64,000 nucleotides of DNA from Myxocyprinus asiaticus (GCF_019703515.2 NC_059387.1:35048877-35112876), one strand, 5' to 3'; shown: positions 21,586-36,936, numbered from the stretch's first letter. The notes: generated by a model from the sequence alone, not told the origin. Program-made: numbers and translations.

Positions 21586-22833
21586 CACTATACTGCAAAA
21601 AGTATTCGCTCACCCATCCAAATAATTGAATTCAGGTGTTCCAATCACTTCCATGGCCACAGGTATATAAAATGAAGCACCTAGGCATGCAGACTGCTTC
21701 TTCAAACATTTGTGAAAGAATGGGCCGCTCTCAGGAGCTCAGTGAATTCCAGCGTGGTACTGTGATAGGATGCCACCTGTGCAACAAGTCCAGTCGTGAA
21801 ATTTCCTCGCTACTAAATATTCCACAGTCAACTGTCAGTGGTACTATAACAAAGTGGAAGTGATTGGGAATGACAGCAACTCAGCCACGAAGTGATAGGC
21901 CACGTAAAATGACAGAGCGGGGTCAGCGGATGCTGAGGCGCATAGTGCGCAGAGGTCGCCAACTTTCTGCAGAGTCAATCGCTACAGACCTCCAAAGTTC
22001 ATGTGGCCTTCAGATTAGCTCAAGAACAGTGCGTAGAGAGCTTCATGGAATGGGTTTCCATGGCCGAGCAGCTGCATCCAAGCCATACATCACCAAGTGC
22101 AATGCAAAGCGTCGGATGCAGTGGTGTAAAGCACGCCGCCACTGGACTCTAGAGCAGTGGAGACGCGTTCTCTGGAGTGACGAATCACGCTTCTCCATCT
22201 GGCAATCTGATGGACGAGTCTGGGTTTGGCAGTTGCCAGGAGAACGGTACTTGTCTGACTGCATTGTGCCAACTGTGAAGTTTGGTGGAGGGGGGATTAT
22301 GGTGTGGGGTTGTTTTTCAGGAGCTGGGCTTGGCCCCTTAGTTCCAGTGAAAGGAACTCTGAATGCTTCAGCATACCAAGAGATTTTGGACAATTCCATG
22401 CTCCCAACTTTGTGGGAACAGTTTGGGGATGGCCCCTTCCTGTTCCAACATGACTGCGCACCAGTGCACAAAGCAAGGTCCATAAAGACATGGATGAGCG
22501 AGTTTGGTGTGGAAGAACTTGACTGGCCTGCACAGAGTCCTGACCTCAACCCGATAGAGCACCTTTGGGATGAATTAGAGCGAAGACTGCGAGCCAGGCC
22601 TTCTCGTACAACATCAGTGTCTGACCTCACAAATGCGCTTCTGGAAGAATGGTCAAAAATTCCCATAAACACACTCCTAAACCTTGTGGAAAGCCTTCCC
22701 AGAAGAGTTGAAGCTGTTATAGCTGCAAAGGGTGGGCCGACGTCATATTAAACCCTATGGATTAAGAATGGGATGTCACTTAAGTTCATATGCGTCTAAA
22801 GGCAGGTGAGCGAATACTTTTGGCAATATAGTG
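21586..22833 (+). mobile_element. Tc1-like DNA transposon, nearly complete
   Basis: 1,248 bp flanked by TA on both sides (21584-21585 and 22834-22835), the Tc1/mariner target duplication. The left end CACTATACTGCAAAAAGTAT TCGCTCACC and the reverse complement of the right end CACTATATTGCCAAAAGTAT TCGCTCACC form terminal inverted repeats of about 29 bp with two differences. A single transposase frame fills the interior. It sits in the intron that splits the domain II S4 helix, in the same orientation as the channel gene. Confidence 0.95.
21672..22751 (+). pseudogene. Tc1-like DD34E transposase with one in-frame stop
   Basis: The frame runs from ATG (21672) to TAA (22749-22751), about 360 codons including one TGA at 21861-21863, after KWK and before [10 protein letters not shown]. 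The N terminus has a paired-like helix-turn-helix (SREISSLLNIPQSTVSGTI) and a second one ending [15 protein letters not shown]. The GRPR-like hook reads SDRPRK, so its Gly has become Asp. The catalytic triad is intact: D in LWSDESRF, D in FQHDCAPVH, and E 35 residues later in NPIEHLWDE, the DD34E spacing of Tc1. No frameshift is seen. A CGA-to-TGA change by CpG decay would explain the stop, but that is inference. It is probably inactive as it stands. Confidence 0.93.
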
Positions 22834-23206
22834 TACTTGCAATGGAGTCGGAAATATTGTAATTAGGAGTTCAGAGCACATGAACGACCGAGTGAAATCG
22901 TATTTACAATTGGGAAATTGGTGTGTCCACATGAAAGATAACGAAGTTATTTCCATTTCAGTATTGAATTTCAATATTAATTTGCTATACAGAGTATATG
23001 GTCAACTAATGTAAAGCTGATGACTAACCCGTCGCGGATTGTTTTATTTTATTAGTCAAGTTGGAATCTCGTAATTATGGTAATTCCGACATGACATGAA
23101 CGCACCATTCATAATTCATATATATATACATTGGTGTCTTTTAACAGTTAACATATTGCTGTTGCTGACATTTTATAAAAACAATAAGCCACTCATGATC
23201 ATGTGT

Positions 23207-23296
23207 TACAGTGATTTTACCACAGTTAAGGGTGTTTTGACTCTCCACTTCACTTTGTATCCAACAACAAGCCTTAACCTTGGTAAAATCACTGTA
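23207..23296. other. 25-bp-stem hairpin upstream of exon 8
   Basis: TACAGTGATTTTACCACAGT TAAGG (23207-23231) and CCTTAACCTTGGTAAAATCA CTGTA (23272-23296) pair over 23 of 25 positions around a 40-nt loop. The stem ends 70 bp before the exon at 23367. It could be a tiny MITE remnant or a structured intronic element; no function is shown. Confidence 0.8.
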
Positions 23297-23330
23297 ATGA
23301 ATGCTCATGAGAGGTTCATTGCTGTATTGA

Positions 23331-26555
<3,225 letters not shown>

Positions 26556-26559
26556 GCAG

Positions 26560-26660
26560 AGCTGTAGGCAACCACCTAGCAACCACCCAAAACGGCCTAG
26601 CAACCAAATAGCAACACACTTAAAACCAGTCTGAACATCCAAGCAACACCCCTATCATAG
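26560..26660 (+). repeat. GCAACC-type repeat cluster 1
   Basis: GGCAACCACCTAGCAACCAC, CGGCCTAGCAACCAAATAGC, AACACACTTAAAACCAGTCT and GAACATCCAAGCAACACCC follow each other; same family as at 40195, 42530 and 50625. Confidence 0.75.
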
Positions 26661-27739
26661 TGGCAGCAATATATAATCATGATAGCATTTGTTGTTATAT
26701 TATATATTTTTAATATTTAAATTAATTATACTGTATTACAGTAATGATAATGATACATTTTTGTCATGAAAATAGTGTCAGTGCAAAAACTCTTAATGGT
26801 CTGAAAAATAGGCATTAAATGCATACATGTATTTATTTTTTTTATGGTAAATTTTCAACTAAAGTAAAAGTTGTTAAAAGACGCACAAGTAAATGATTAT
26901 ATGTATTTGAATCGCTAACGTCACTTAAATAAGAGAGGGTTAGACAAATGTTCTTACGATTCAATTAATCAATTATATTTTTGCGGTTCCTATTGAATTT
27001 CACTGGCCAAAGTCAAATTTACTGGCCCTTATACTTATTTATTAATTAATTTTGGGGTGAAATATGATCCTGTCAAGCATTAGTGCCCATTTTTAAAAGC
27101 CTTTTAAACAGTCAGGCTGTCCAGTATGTTTGTCATATTTAATGTATTAATTATAGTGTTATATATATGTTATTATATGTTAATTATAGGGTTATAGTGT
27201 TTTGAAATTCCATCATATCTGTTGTGTAGCTGCATTAGCTGTGGTAATCTGAAAAATCAACTTAACCACTAGAAATCCTCATAAATCTTCATGTGTAAAT
27301 AGCTGAACATGAAAAATCACAATGAAAATACTTCAAGAATGCACCCGCGTGTGATGTTAGATGTTTAGTTAAACATGCATTCGGCTCTGATCGCTGTTAA
27401 AAGAGCAGAAAAATTCACACATTTCTATCATTGAAAGTGCTTTCATGCTAATCGCTAGCATTTGATATGGAGAACAAGTGTCATTAGTGTCATGGGCGAG
27501 AGACTCGGCATTCCTCGGAATCCTCTGGGAACAGTTAGGTAAATTACACCACCATTCTGCTTCCAAGCAACCGGACAAAGTAAGCAGCCTGGTGTTTTAT
27601 ATGCAGGCCTTTGGGTGGAGGTGTGCAGTGGGGAAGTTCTCGTTTTGCTTCAAGACTCTGATTTTACATTGGACGTCAATTAGTGACCCAACACTGTAGC
27701 AAAATAGTTTATTATGTAATGGTAGGCAGCTAGTAGCTT

Positions 27740-28020
27740 TGCAGTGTGTAAACCTCACTCCCCTGACCTCAAGAGGCGCACTAGCGACTGATGCTAGAGG
27801 CTGTAGCCTCCTCAGTAGAGTGCCCGCCTCCATTGCCGGAGACCCTGGTTCGAATCCCGCTCAGAGCGGGTTGAGCAGGACTGGTTACACATATCATCGA
27901 TTAACAACCTCGGAGCTCACAGATAGGTCTGTCTTTAACATAAGTTATCATTAAAAATTAACTCGCCCATGGAAAAAACGTATGGGATTTTTACTTCCGA
28001 AACCAAACTGTTGCGCTCTA
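27740..28020 (+). mobile_element. Second tRNA-derived SINE-like family, sense copy
   Basis: AACCTCACTCCCCTGACCTC, then GTAGCCTCCTCAGTAGAGTG (A-box-like) and CCTGGTTCGAATCCCGCTC (B-box-like) make a tRNA-like head; it continues CAGGACTGGTTACAC, CATCGATTAACAACCTCGG and TATGGGATTTTTACTTCCG. An antisense copy lies at 37249-37425 and a 3' fragment at 12385-12510. It differs from the main SINE family in this window. Borders are approximate. Confidence 0.65.
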
Positions 28021-28349
28021 TAATTCACAAAATATAACTCCCTGCAGAAACCCCCCCCCCCATGCTTAAACCACCCTAAGCTGGTTCGCTGTGTCCCAGT
28101 CTTCTCAGGCTGGTCTGTGGGCTGGTTTTAGATGGGTTTTGGGCTTTTCAGCTGGTGGACATGCTGGGAAACCAATTTAAACCAGCTAAGACCAGCAAAA
28201 TGAGTTTTTCAGCAGAGACTACGACATGCACATCACGTAGACACAAGATGGACATGAACTTCACAGGGAGGGGCTGATAGCATGCTGGGTCGGTTTATAA
28301 AGGCCTCAGGTAAACAAACAGGCCAACCTATTCTTAGCATGTGAGTTTT

Positions 28350-28370
28350 CTGTGTGTGTGTGTGTGAATC

Positions 28371-28418
<48 letters not shown>
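28350..28418. repeat. (TG)n followed by (CA)n, self-complementary
   Basis: TG repeats (28350-28366), a 6-nt gap AATCCA, then CA repeats with one CATA (28367-28418). The two halves can form a hairpin. Confidence 0.9.
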
Positions 28419-28420
<2 letters not shown>

Positions 28421-28784
28421 CATCACTCCAGATGTGCTGGTATTGATGCACCTGTGTGGATAATCGGAATTATTTAAAACGGGTCGGGAAACTGGAGAGT
28501 TGAAAATGATGTTATCAGATATCTCGAAAGCACTCACTGTTGCGATGACAAATCTGTATTAGAAAACTGTATTTGAACAAAATGCTTGAAAAAACAGCCT
28601 ACATTAATATTAAAGGCAAAGTGTGTAATGTTTTCATTCTTACAATATTAGTATCACACAGCCAGGCCTTAGATAGAGTCTAATCACAAGAATCTGTGAG
28701 TGTTCGTGGCCTTTTAGGGAGAGAACGCTTCTGTGATTGTCACTTTTAAATAGTGTGTGTAAGAGGATCTTGAGTTTCTCTTCA

Positions 28785-28788
28785 GCTC

Positions 28789-28819
<31 letters not shown>

Positions 28820-29130
28820 AGGTTTAAGTGGTTTACGAGGACATTTTTGTAGGTTACAAACTGGTAATTACAAGGGTATTATGCTATAAATGTGGTTTGA
28901 GGACATTTCTAGTGTCCCCATTATTCAAATCGCTTAAAAAAAAAAACACACACACACACACATACTAAACGACATTTTATTGAAAATGTAAAAATGCAGA
29001 AAGTTTTTTGTGAGGGTTAAGTTTAGGGGTAGGGTTAGGGTTAGGGGATAGAAATTATCGTTAGATCTGTATAAAATCCATAAAATGCATGGAAGTCTAT
29101 GGAGAGTCCCCACAATGATATAAAAACATG

Positions 29131-29192
<62 letters not shown>
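28785..29192 (+). repeat. Interspersed repeat with GGGTTAGGG core, bounded by GT microsatellites
   Basis: (TG)n at 28788-28820, then GTTTACGAGGACATTTTTGT, GAGGACATTTCTAGTGTCCC, ACATACTAAACGACATTTTATTG (in part), TGCAGAAAG, GGGTTAAGTTTAGGGGTAGG GTTAGGG, CATGGAAGTCTATGGAGAG, and a (GT)n tract at 29132-29192. The same modules occur inverted at 37737-38145. Confidence 0.75.
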
Positions 29193-29195
<3 letters not shown>

Positions 29196-29454
29196 GGGGT
29201 GTTTGTAGATATTCTGGAAACTAGCAATTCATGGCTAGATAAGAAACTTGGTGATGTTTCCACACTGTTCTCAGTTACTGACCTGTACAGGCATCATGTT
29301 TTACCATAATTCTTTATTTATTATATTAAAATGGCTTGAATTTGTCTTAAGTCAGTACTGGCTCATCTTAAAGCTATTGTCGTACCACTGCAATCCTCAA
29401 AAGTTTGTGCGAATTCAACCCAAAGACAAATTTAAAAGGCAATTTAAAGATCTG

Positions 29455-29455
<1 letters not shown>

Positions 29456-29518
<63 letters not shown>
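29456..29518. repeat. (AT)n microsatellite
   Basis: About 31 uninterrupted AT units. An open frame crossing it (YIYIYI) is an artefact. Confidence 0.95.
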
Positions 29519-29520
<2 letters not shown>

Positions 29521-29839
29521 ATTCATTCAATCAAAATCACAAGATCTGCCACTGGCATTATATGGCTCACATTACTTCTGTCAGCTGTGATAGGCAAACA
29601 GCAAGTGTTCCCTGAGGTCAGAGGTCAGGGTTTAACAGGTGTCAGATGCATTTTAGAAAAACCCAGACACTTTATGAATGCACGTTTCACATTTCTGCTG
29701 TGCATGAGGGAATCATAGACAGTGAACATTAAAAGCTGTGTTCTGTAGCTGTGCATACTTGAAGCCATAATATTAATAGTGTATTATTCTCATGAATGGC
29801 ATGTTTTATGTATTTAATTTTATTTGAATTTTACAGAAC

Positions 29840-31575
29840 CTCAAACTACATTCTGTCATAACAAAATTCCATCAAACTGAATCATGCAATGTTTAACAAT
29901 ATTGGATAAAATAAAATATTATAATTATATTATATAATTCTATATTATAATATTACTAAATATAATATATAATATTAATATTATTCTAAAACGTGTTATA
30001 AAACGTATATATAATATGTAGTTTTTTTTAATTATTTAATTAAAGATTACGCAATTCCAATGTGATCTCATGAGTATTTGTATGTATTCTTACGGAAAGT
30101 TTGGTTCTAGCAAACGTACATTCTTTTACATTTGCATGGACACCGATACGTACAATACTGACAGCATCTAAACGTCATAATTTTACGTATTAACACCTCT
30201 AGAAACCTACAAATGTTTATGTGTACGGTTTGAATTGATTAATATCGAATAATTAATAGAATTAATCAGTTAAATACATTATTAATTAACATTCATTAAT
30301 TAGCTATTAATTAATAATTAATCAATTATTAATTACATTTATAATCAATGAGATTTGTTAAATGCCATCACATTTAAGGCAGTTGACATTACAACATGAC
30401 ATTTTAATGGTTTAATTCAGTTCTGTGTAATTTCTGCTGCCCTATACAACATTTTAAAGGATTATATCACTTTAACCAAGACTAAACTTTACAATGGTAA
30501 AACTAATAAAAACTCTGTAATCGTTTAATCATTTATTAAACATTTAATTTGATTTTTGTTTGACATGGGACACAAAAGGATATGCCAAAAAGCAAAATAA
30601 ACCACAAAAAGCACCATAAATCAATAAGAAAATTAATCCATAAATTATTTAGCTATAATACAAATCTTCAGACTGCTTTCTGTGAAGAACAGACCCAAAT
30701 TCAAGCTTTTTATTCAACGATCTCTGTCTTCATCCTCCGCCGTGCCGTCGCACCCGCTGTAACCATCAACCCATGTTGGTTGCGTTTTAAAAATGCAAAA
30801 AATTGCCGCCTCAAGCATTACGACCAGCAGTTTTACGGCAGTGATGTCGAATGCTCATTGGCTCTTAAATGTCTCGTGACCGTTTGTGACATGCCGTAAT
30901 CTGCGATGTATATGTTTGAGATATCACAGTGCCGTTATGGAGTGCATCAGGAGAAGATTTACAGCGATTAATAATTTAAATTCTACTCTCCACCGCACAC
31001 AATGCTATTGTATGCCGTCAGCGAGCACATTTGGACTACTTTTGTACTGAATTTTGCCATTTTCTTCCTGAATAAATTTCCTGCTTGTTACATGTTTTAT
31101 ATTCTTAATAAATGTTTATGGTTAGGTTTAGGAGTAGGTGTAAGATTAGCAGCTGTAAAATATATATATTCATATATTGTAACAAACATTATTGCTACTG
31201 TACATTAATCTACTTGTTACATGTTTTTATATTGTTGAAATGTGGTTATGTTTAAAGGTTGGGGTAGGGTTAAGGGATCTAAAATATCTATAAATATATA
31301 AATATATTTATAATCATTTCGTGTATCCAAATATATATGTAACGGATTCGTCAATATTTTACATTTCTAAAGCTGTAAATGCATAAAAATGTTTACATTT
31401 TAGATGCTTTCAAATGTCCATATTGTACGTTTTAGTGTCTATCCAAATGTACAAACATGAACGTTTAAATGTTACAAATATTAACGTACAAATAGTTATG
31501 TATATATATATATGAGATCAGGCTGTCAATTCAATTAGATGGAATTTTGTTATGAAACTGAAATGTGTAAATCTT
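29840..31575. mobile_element. Nested inverted-repeat (fold-back-like) structure
   Basis: Outer arms: CATAACAAAATTCCATCAAA CTGAATC at 29858 and its inverse AATTAGATGGAATTTTGTTA TGAAAC at 31533. Inner arms: TGATCTCATGAGTATTTGTA then TACATTTGCATGGACACCG, ACGTACAATACTGACAGCAT C at 30062-30178, mirrored at 31370-31522 (reverse complement has GATCTCATATATATATA, TACATTTGGATAGACACT, ACGTACAATATGGACATTTG). Inside is a direct duplication around TTACATGTTTTATATT...GGTTAGGTTTAGGAG (31088 and 31216). No transposase was seen. Divergence is considerable. Confidence 0.5.
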
Positions 31576-31993
31576 AAAATATATATTTTTAAGTGTATTA
31601 ATGGTTGAAAACAAACTAAACAAATGTGAAAGTGTATTTAGATGTAACATTGATGATTTTATTGATCGGCCTGAATGAAATCCATAAAAATTGGGAGTAA
31701 TGGGACAGTTTGGCTATGAATCAATCACTCTCATTAAATCATCAATCTTTGCCAGTGATTTTGTAAATTAACCATCAGCTCGTGCCAGTTATGAAAAGTC
31801 TAAGAAATCAAGAATTTTTGAACTTGAACAGTTAAGATCAGTTTTTTAGGTAACTTGCCATTTTATTTGTCAGTAAAACTGACAAAATGTCATAAATTTA
31901 TAATGAGATTTTCTGCCATTACACCACAGTGCATGAAATATTATATGGATTAAATGAATACAAATAGACCATACCATTTTATAATAAAAAATC

Positions 31994-31996
<3 letters not shown>

Positions 31997-32025
<29 letters not shown>
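31997..32025. repeat. Poly(A) tract of 29
   Basis: A 29-nt A run. No recognisable retrocopy precedes it, so its origin is unknown. Confidence 0.9.
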
Positions 32026-32631
32026 CAATTGGAAACATACTTTCAAATTATGTAAATTATGCTTTATTTTCTCAGGTGACAGGTGTCACTTTCTCATAAT
32101 GACACGATTGCCCTGCAGGCAGGAGGATAGTTTTGTTACTTGTTTGTTTGGTTTTTAAGATGTTTCTCCAGGCTTTGCTAACCCCTGATTGACGGACACA
32201 TTTGCCACCTGTTGTTTTGTCAAAGGTAGCATATGACAATGCTAGCTAGCTGTCTGAGATAGTGCTTTATTTTTAGCGTGTGGTTTGTGGATTGGACCAG
32301 CGTCTGTGTGGTTTTGTGTCCAGTCGAGGCATGCGAGACGCTCCGCACCTCAGCTACCTGAAGTATGAGCTCACATCCCGTCTACATTACATGGAAATGG
32401 CCGTGATCAAATTTATGGCATGACAGGAGTCTTTCTCTGCCATTCTCCGTTCATGCCGAGACTTTGTCGCGTGCATTTTATATGCACAGAAGTGGGTAGG
32501 TGTAGTGGTGAGAAAAATCCAACCAAGGCGACTAATGATCCCTGTTAGATGCCGTCACTTTCCGAGTTAATTAGCGGATTGCAGATGGGTTGGACTACAA
32601 CTGTTTCCTATGAGACAGAGCTCATACAAAA

Positions 32632-32850
32632 GGCTATGTTCATACAGGCAGAAAAATCCAATGGCCAATCTGACTTAAATCCAGGACAAAAACGCAAAAA
32701 GATTTGTACAAGCCTGATCGAAAGTACATTTGTAGGTGGTTTGGAATCCGATTAAAATCAGATTTTTCTAAATGCGTCTCAGTCTGAATGGTCAGATCGG
32801 ATTTTTATATGTTTTTTTCGTCATTCGTTGTGCGCGACGGGTTGTTTCGT
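32632..32850 (+). mobile_element. Fragment of the GGCTATGTTCA element family
   Basis: GGCTATGTTCATACAGGCAG, AATCCGATTAAAATCAGATT, GCGTCTCAGTCTGAATGGTC AGATCGG match the left half of the MITE at 46808-47401 (GGCCTTGTTCAGACTGCC, ATCAGATTTT, GCATCTCAGTCCGGACGCTC). The right end was not found. Confidence 0.6.
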
Positions 32851-33780
32851 CAGGTGTTACGATGAGAAGACATGTACTGCATTCCAAACGGCAAAAACGA
32901 TGCCTTCAGAGGACATTTCTAAGGGAAAAAAATAATGATAGCCACACTGTAGGATCGTTACAAGAGAATTTTCCATTTTAAAAAATGACTTAAAGAGTGA
33001 GTTCAGAATGGCTGTTTTATTAAATCTTTCAGCCCTGTGACAGTGGAAGGTAAAGTCTATGAGGGGAATCTCTTCTGAATGGAACGCACCCATACGTATA
33101 TGTTACAGGGCATCCAAAGCAGTGCAAACCTCTTTTAAAATAATACAGACATTGACTTTACTCACCTAAAGAGATGCGCTATAAGATGCGGTAACGCACA
33201 CCAGCTGCGAGCCACCACAGCATGATCTCACGCGACGCTTGAGCATTTTGAGTGCTTTAATACAGGACGGTGTATTTGAACCCCACGATGTGGGTTTAGG
33301 TTTTCTCTTTAAATCGTTTAATGTAATTTTGAGTGTGATTATGGTTTAAGGAGGGTGTACCTGTATGCGAAATCTCAAGGATTAAGTGGTGTTTTCCTTA
33401 TTACATCACGTGTTGTTCTGAAAGCAATAAACAAATGAAACACGGAATGTAGGCTGTCATCCGCGCAGCCTGACCGAAGCAAAGGGGGCGTGTTTACTCG
33501 CACGATTAACCGAACGTGAAGCGCTGCCGGCTAGTGATGCGCGAATGGCTTGCACGCGCTGCATGAGTCTGTTGGGTATACTGCAGTCTCGTCACATTTT
33601 AACTTTACGCTCAGCCTCCCATTTAGCTGATGAAAACACGCTGCGTGATCATGAGGAAGGATTACATCAAGATGTAGATTGGAATGCAAGTGTGGAATTT
33701 ATATAAATAAAATAGTCAACTCCTCTCTCGCCGTTGCTGGCGTGCCAGTGATCATGTATATAGTATTTCAACAAGCTGGG
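32851..33780. other. Intronic stretch without recognised gene
   Basis: Nothing recognised. 33450-33560 is locally richer in CG dinucleotides than its surroundings, but no promoter motif is evident. Confidence 0.4.
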
Positions 33781-33781
33781 A

Positions 33782-33841
33782 AGGTTAGGGTTAGGGTTAG
33801 GGGTTGGTTAGGGTTAGGTTTAGGGTTAGGGTAAGGGGTTG
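33782..33841 (+). repeat. Interstitial telomere-like TTAGGG tract
   Basis: GGTTAGGGTTAGGGTTAGGG GTTGGTTAGGGTTAGG and further variants over about 60 bp. Perfect TTAGGG units mix with degenerate ones. Confidence 0.85.
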
Positions 33842-34378
33842 GTGTAGGGTGTTTGTGGGACTCTAAATAAACACAATAAACATGCTGCAGTGATGACCCT
33901 ATACTGTATGGTGGTATTCAATTAGGGGTGAAAACAGCATCCATCACTATTTGCCCTTAGTGCACATCCCTAAACATTCATGTCTGTACAGTAGCACAAA
34001 CACTGCAGGACGAGTTACACACTGAAGTGTAACAAACCCTTACTATAAGCAAATGTAATAGTGACTCTTGCCTTAGCCAACACCACAAAATATAATTTTT
34101 CAGGTCGATTCTGCTGAGCTGGTATTTTTGCAGCACATATTTTTATAAATGAGCTCCTCCTGTGATGAAACTCAATGGCGTCATTAGCTATCTTGAGCTC
34201 TTAATGTTTTCTGGAGTGCATTATTTCATTAGAAAGGTCTCGAGTGGACAGTGCTCAGGTTTATTGCTGTGAGTGCCATGAAGACTGTATGGAGCGCTGC
34301 TCTCGGCTGAATATGATAAACATGATAAACATCAATCATTTTACTCCACAGGAATATAATGATCTCACATACAACATC

Positions 34379-34447
34379 TGTCTATCTATCTGTCTGTCTG
34401 TCTATCTATCTGTCTGTCTGTCTGTCTCTCAATCATCTATCTATCTA

Positions 34448-34499
<52 letters not shown>

Positions 34500-35185
34500 A
34501 ATATCAATCAATCATCTATCTCTGTCAATCATCTATCCATTTATCTCTGTCTGTCTGTCTGTCTATCAATAATCTATCTCTGTCAATCATCTATCTGTCC
34601 ATCCATTGTTTGTTCCGTTGTTGTTCGGTTGTTCTATCATTCGTTCTATCATTCTATTGTTCGTTCTGTCGTTCTCTTGTTCGTTCTGTCGTTCATTTGT
34701 CATTTGTCCTGTCATTCTATATATCGTTCTGTTGTTCGTTCTTTCGTTCATCTGTCGTTCTATCATTCCTTCATTTGTTCTGTCGCTCTGTTGTTCGTTC
34801 TGATGTTCCTTTTTCGTTCTCTGTTGTGTCGTTCTATCATTCGTTCTGTCATTCTTTCTGTTGTTTTATCTATCATTCATTAGATCGTTCTGTTGTTCTG
34901 CCATTCTGTCCTTCTATAATTCGTTCTGTCCTTCTGTCGTTTGTTCTATCGTTTGTTCTATCATTCATTCTGTCGTTCGTTTTATCTTTTGTTATTCATT
35001 TGTCATTCGTTCTGTTGTTCTCTCTTTTGTTCTATCCTTCTGTTGTTCTACCGTTCTGTCCTTCTATAATTCGTTCTGTCATTCTATAGTTTCTGTCATT
35101 CATTCTGTTGTTCCATCGTATGTTCTGTTGTTTGTTCTGTCATTCTATCGTTTGTTCTGCAATTCGTTTTGTCGTTCTACCTGTT
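34379..35185 (+). repeat. (TCTG/TCTA)n microsatellite grading into a degenerate GTTCTNTCNTTC array
   Basis: 34379-34610 is mainly CTGT/CTAT tetranucleotides with ATCAATCATCTATC inserts. 34610-35185 is built from GTTCTGTCGTTC, TATCATTCGTTC and similar 4-nt-based variants. The 281-codon frame across it (Ser/Leu/Phe-rich) is a product of the repeat, since a pyrimidine-rich tetramer array has few stops. Confidence 0.9.
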
Positions 35186-35397
35186 GTCAGAGAAAACTTC
35201 TTCTGAAATGCGTCTCAAATAATTGAAATATTTCACATCGTTCAGACCTGAAGCACAGAAGCAGCAGTGCTTGTTAATGACTGCAGTTTCCTTCAGAAAT
35301 TCTTGAGTCATAATTCACCATGACTTAAAATAAGCTGTTTATTTCAGGATAATTACAGGATGATTCAGCACAGGTGACGGGGAGCCTGTGTGTGTGT

Positions 35398-36936
35398 TAG
35401 TGTTGGGTTCGAGTCCACCTTAGTCGAGTCCGAGTCAAGTCCGAGTCTTTAAACAATCGAGTCTGAGTCCGAGTCCAAAAGTGGCTGAGTTGGACTCAAG
35501 ACCAAGTCCATAACAGGCCGAATGAATCTGTCCATGAATCTGAATTAAAATTGTAACCGTAAACTCAACATCAGTATTTTAAGCTTATTTTAAACTTCAC
35601 AACTAAGAAAAACAATTTGTCAATATAAATGTAACAATGCAGGGCAGTTCTGCGTGCATCCATGTGTGTCTTGCAGCAGCTGCCACAGAAGATAAAAATA
35701 ATAATTATTATTATTTGCTTGAGCGGCAGCCACGTTGGTCTGCAATCAGTCTGAAATCTTCAAATACCAAAGAAAATGTCATTGAGCTCTTCTTTAATTG
35801 CAAAAACATGGAGAATAATAATTTTATAGTCATAAATTTAACAGAATTGTCAGATATAGGCAAAAAAAAAAGACATGCATAAGTTACCCGGTGGGTTACA
35901 ATAAAAATAAAATAAACATTTAAAATTGTCATAACCAAATGAATTCATCTCATAACATGAAGTTTAGCTTCATACACAAACTCTGTCATCGAATGATACA
36001 TTTATTTTATAATTAAATTATAAACAAAACATTTCACTGCCCAAAATATCCTAATATTTTATTGTGCATGGTTGAATGTGAATGTTGGACAAATGCTGTA
36101 AAAGAATGTATTTTAAGTAGCTCGTCTATGCTTTGAAAATAGTCAATCAATAATAAATAGGTGCTTTATCGGTTTAGAGTTGCTGTCTGCTTTAGCAATA
36201 ACGCTTTTTCCCCCTCGACTATTTAAAAAGTTACACAGTTAATTCATCAAGCTATTATGGACTAGTTCAAGCTGACAACACTGCGTGAACCACAAGAGAC
36301 TACAGAAGCCTACATGTGTAGATACATTACACCTAAAATATCCAATATCCAATTTTTATTTCGATATGCTGTTTTTAGTAAACTGTGAGAGATATGATGT
36401 GGGTGACTTGACTCGGTGAAGTTCTTGATTTTAAGTTTTTAACCACAATGAAACCACAATGCGAGCACCGTCTTGGCTTCACAAACGCCACATGAACTTT
36501 TACCAGTTGTCAGGTCCCGTGGTGGTTGAAACTGCCTTGTTTAGTTTCTATTACATTGGATACATACCCGTCTTTGTTTTCGTCATGCCAGCCACCTCGG
36601 TAGTCAATGTTATATAGTAGTCTCTATAGTAACATTCAGGTGTATTGGTTGACTGATGAGTGTGCCTGTGCACGTGTGTGTGTGTGCATGCGTTTGCTTA
36701 AAGAGTGAAACAACTCTGGCTATGTCTACAACTTCAGGGGCTAATACAGCTGCATGCAGACAGAGATGTATTCATTAATTTCTGTTTTGTTATTTATTTA
36801 TTTAATTGCATCACAAATGTCATGGAGTCCCAAAGGCTCGAGTCCGAGTCAAGTCCAAGTAAAAATGCATCCAAGTCTGTGACAAGTCCAAGTCCATTAA
36901 AATTGGACTCGTGCCTCGGACTCGAGTATCCCAACT

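Noticed and set aside
22043..22672. 209-codon minus-strand frame
   Set aside because: Shadow of the Tc1-like transposase on the opposite strand.
30582..30899. 105-codon frame MPKSKINHKKHHKS... as a small gene
   Set aside because: No family resemblance; it begins in AT-rich DNA within the nested inverted repeat region and has no supporting context.
33782..33841. Chromosome-end telomere
   Set aside because: Only about 60 bp, degenerate, and embedded in an intron with gene exons on both sides.
34244..35226. 281- and 174-codon open frames rich in Ser, Leu, Phe and Val
   Set aside because: They run through a (TCTG/TCTA)n and degenerate GTTC array; composition and absence of any domain mark them as repeat translation.
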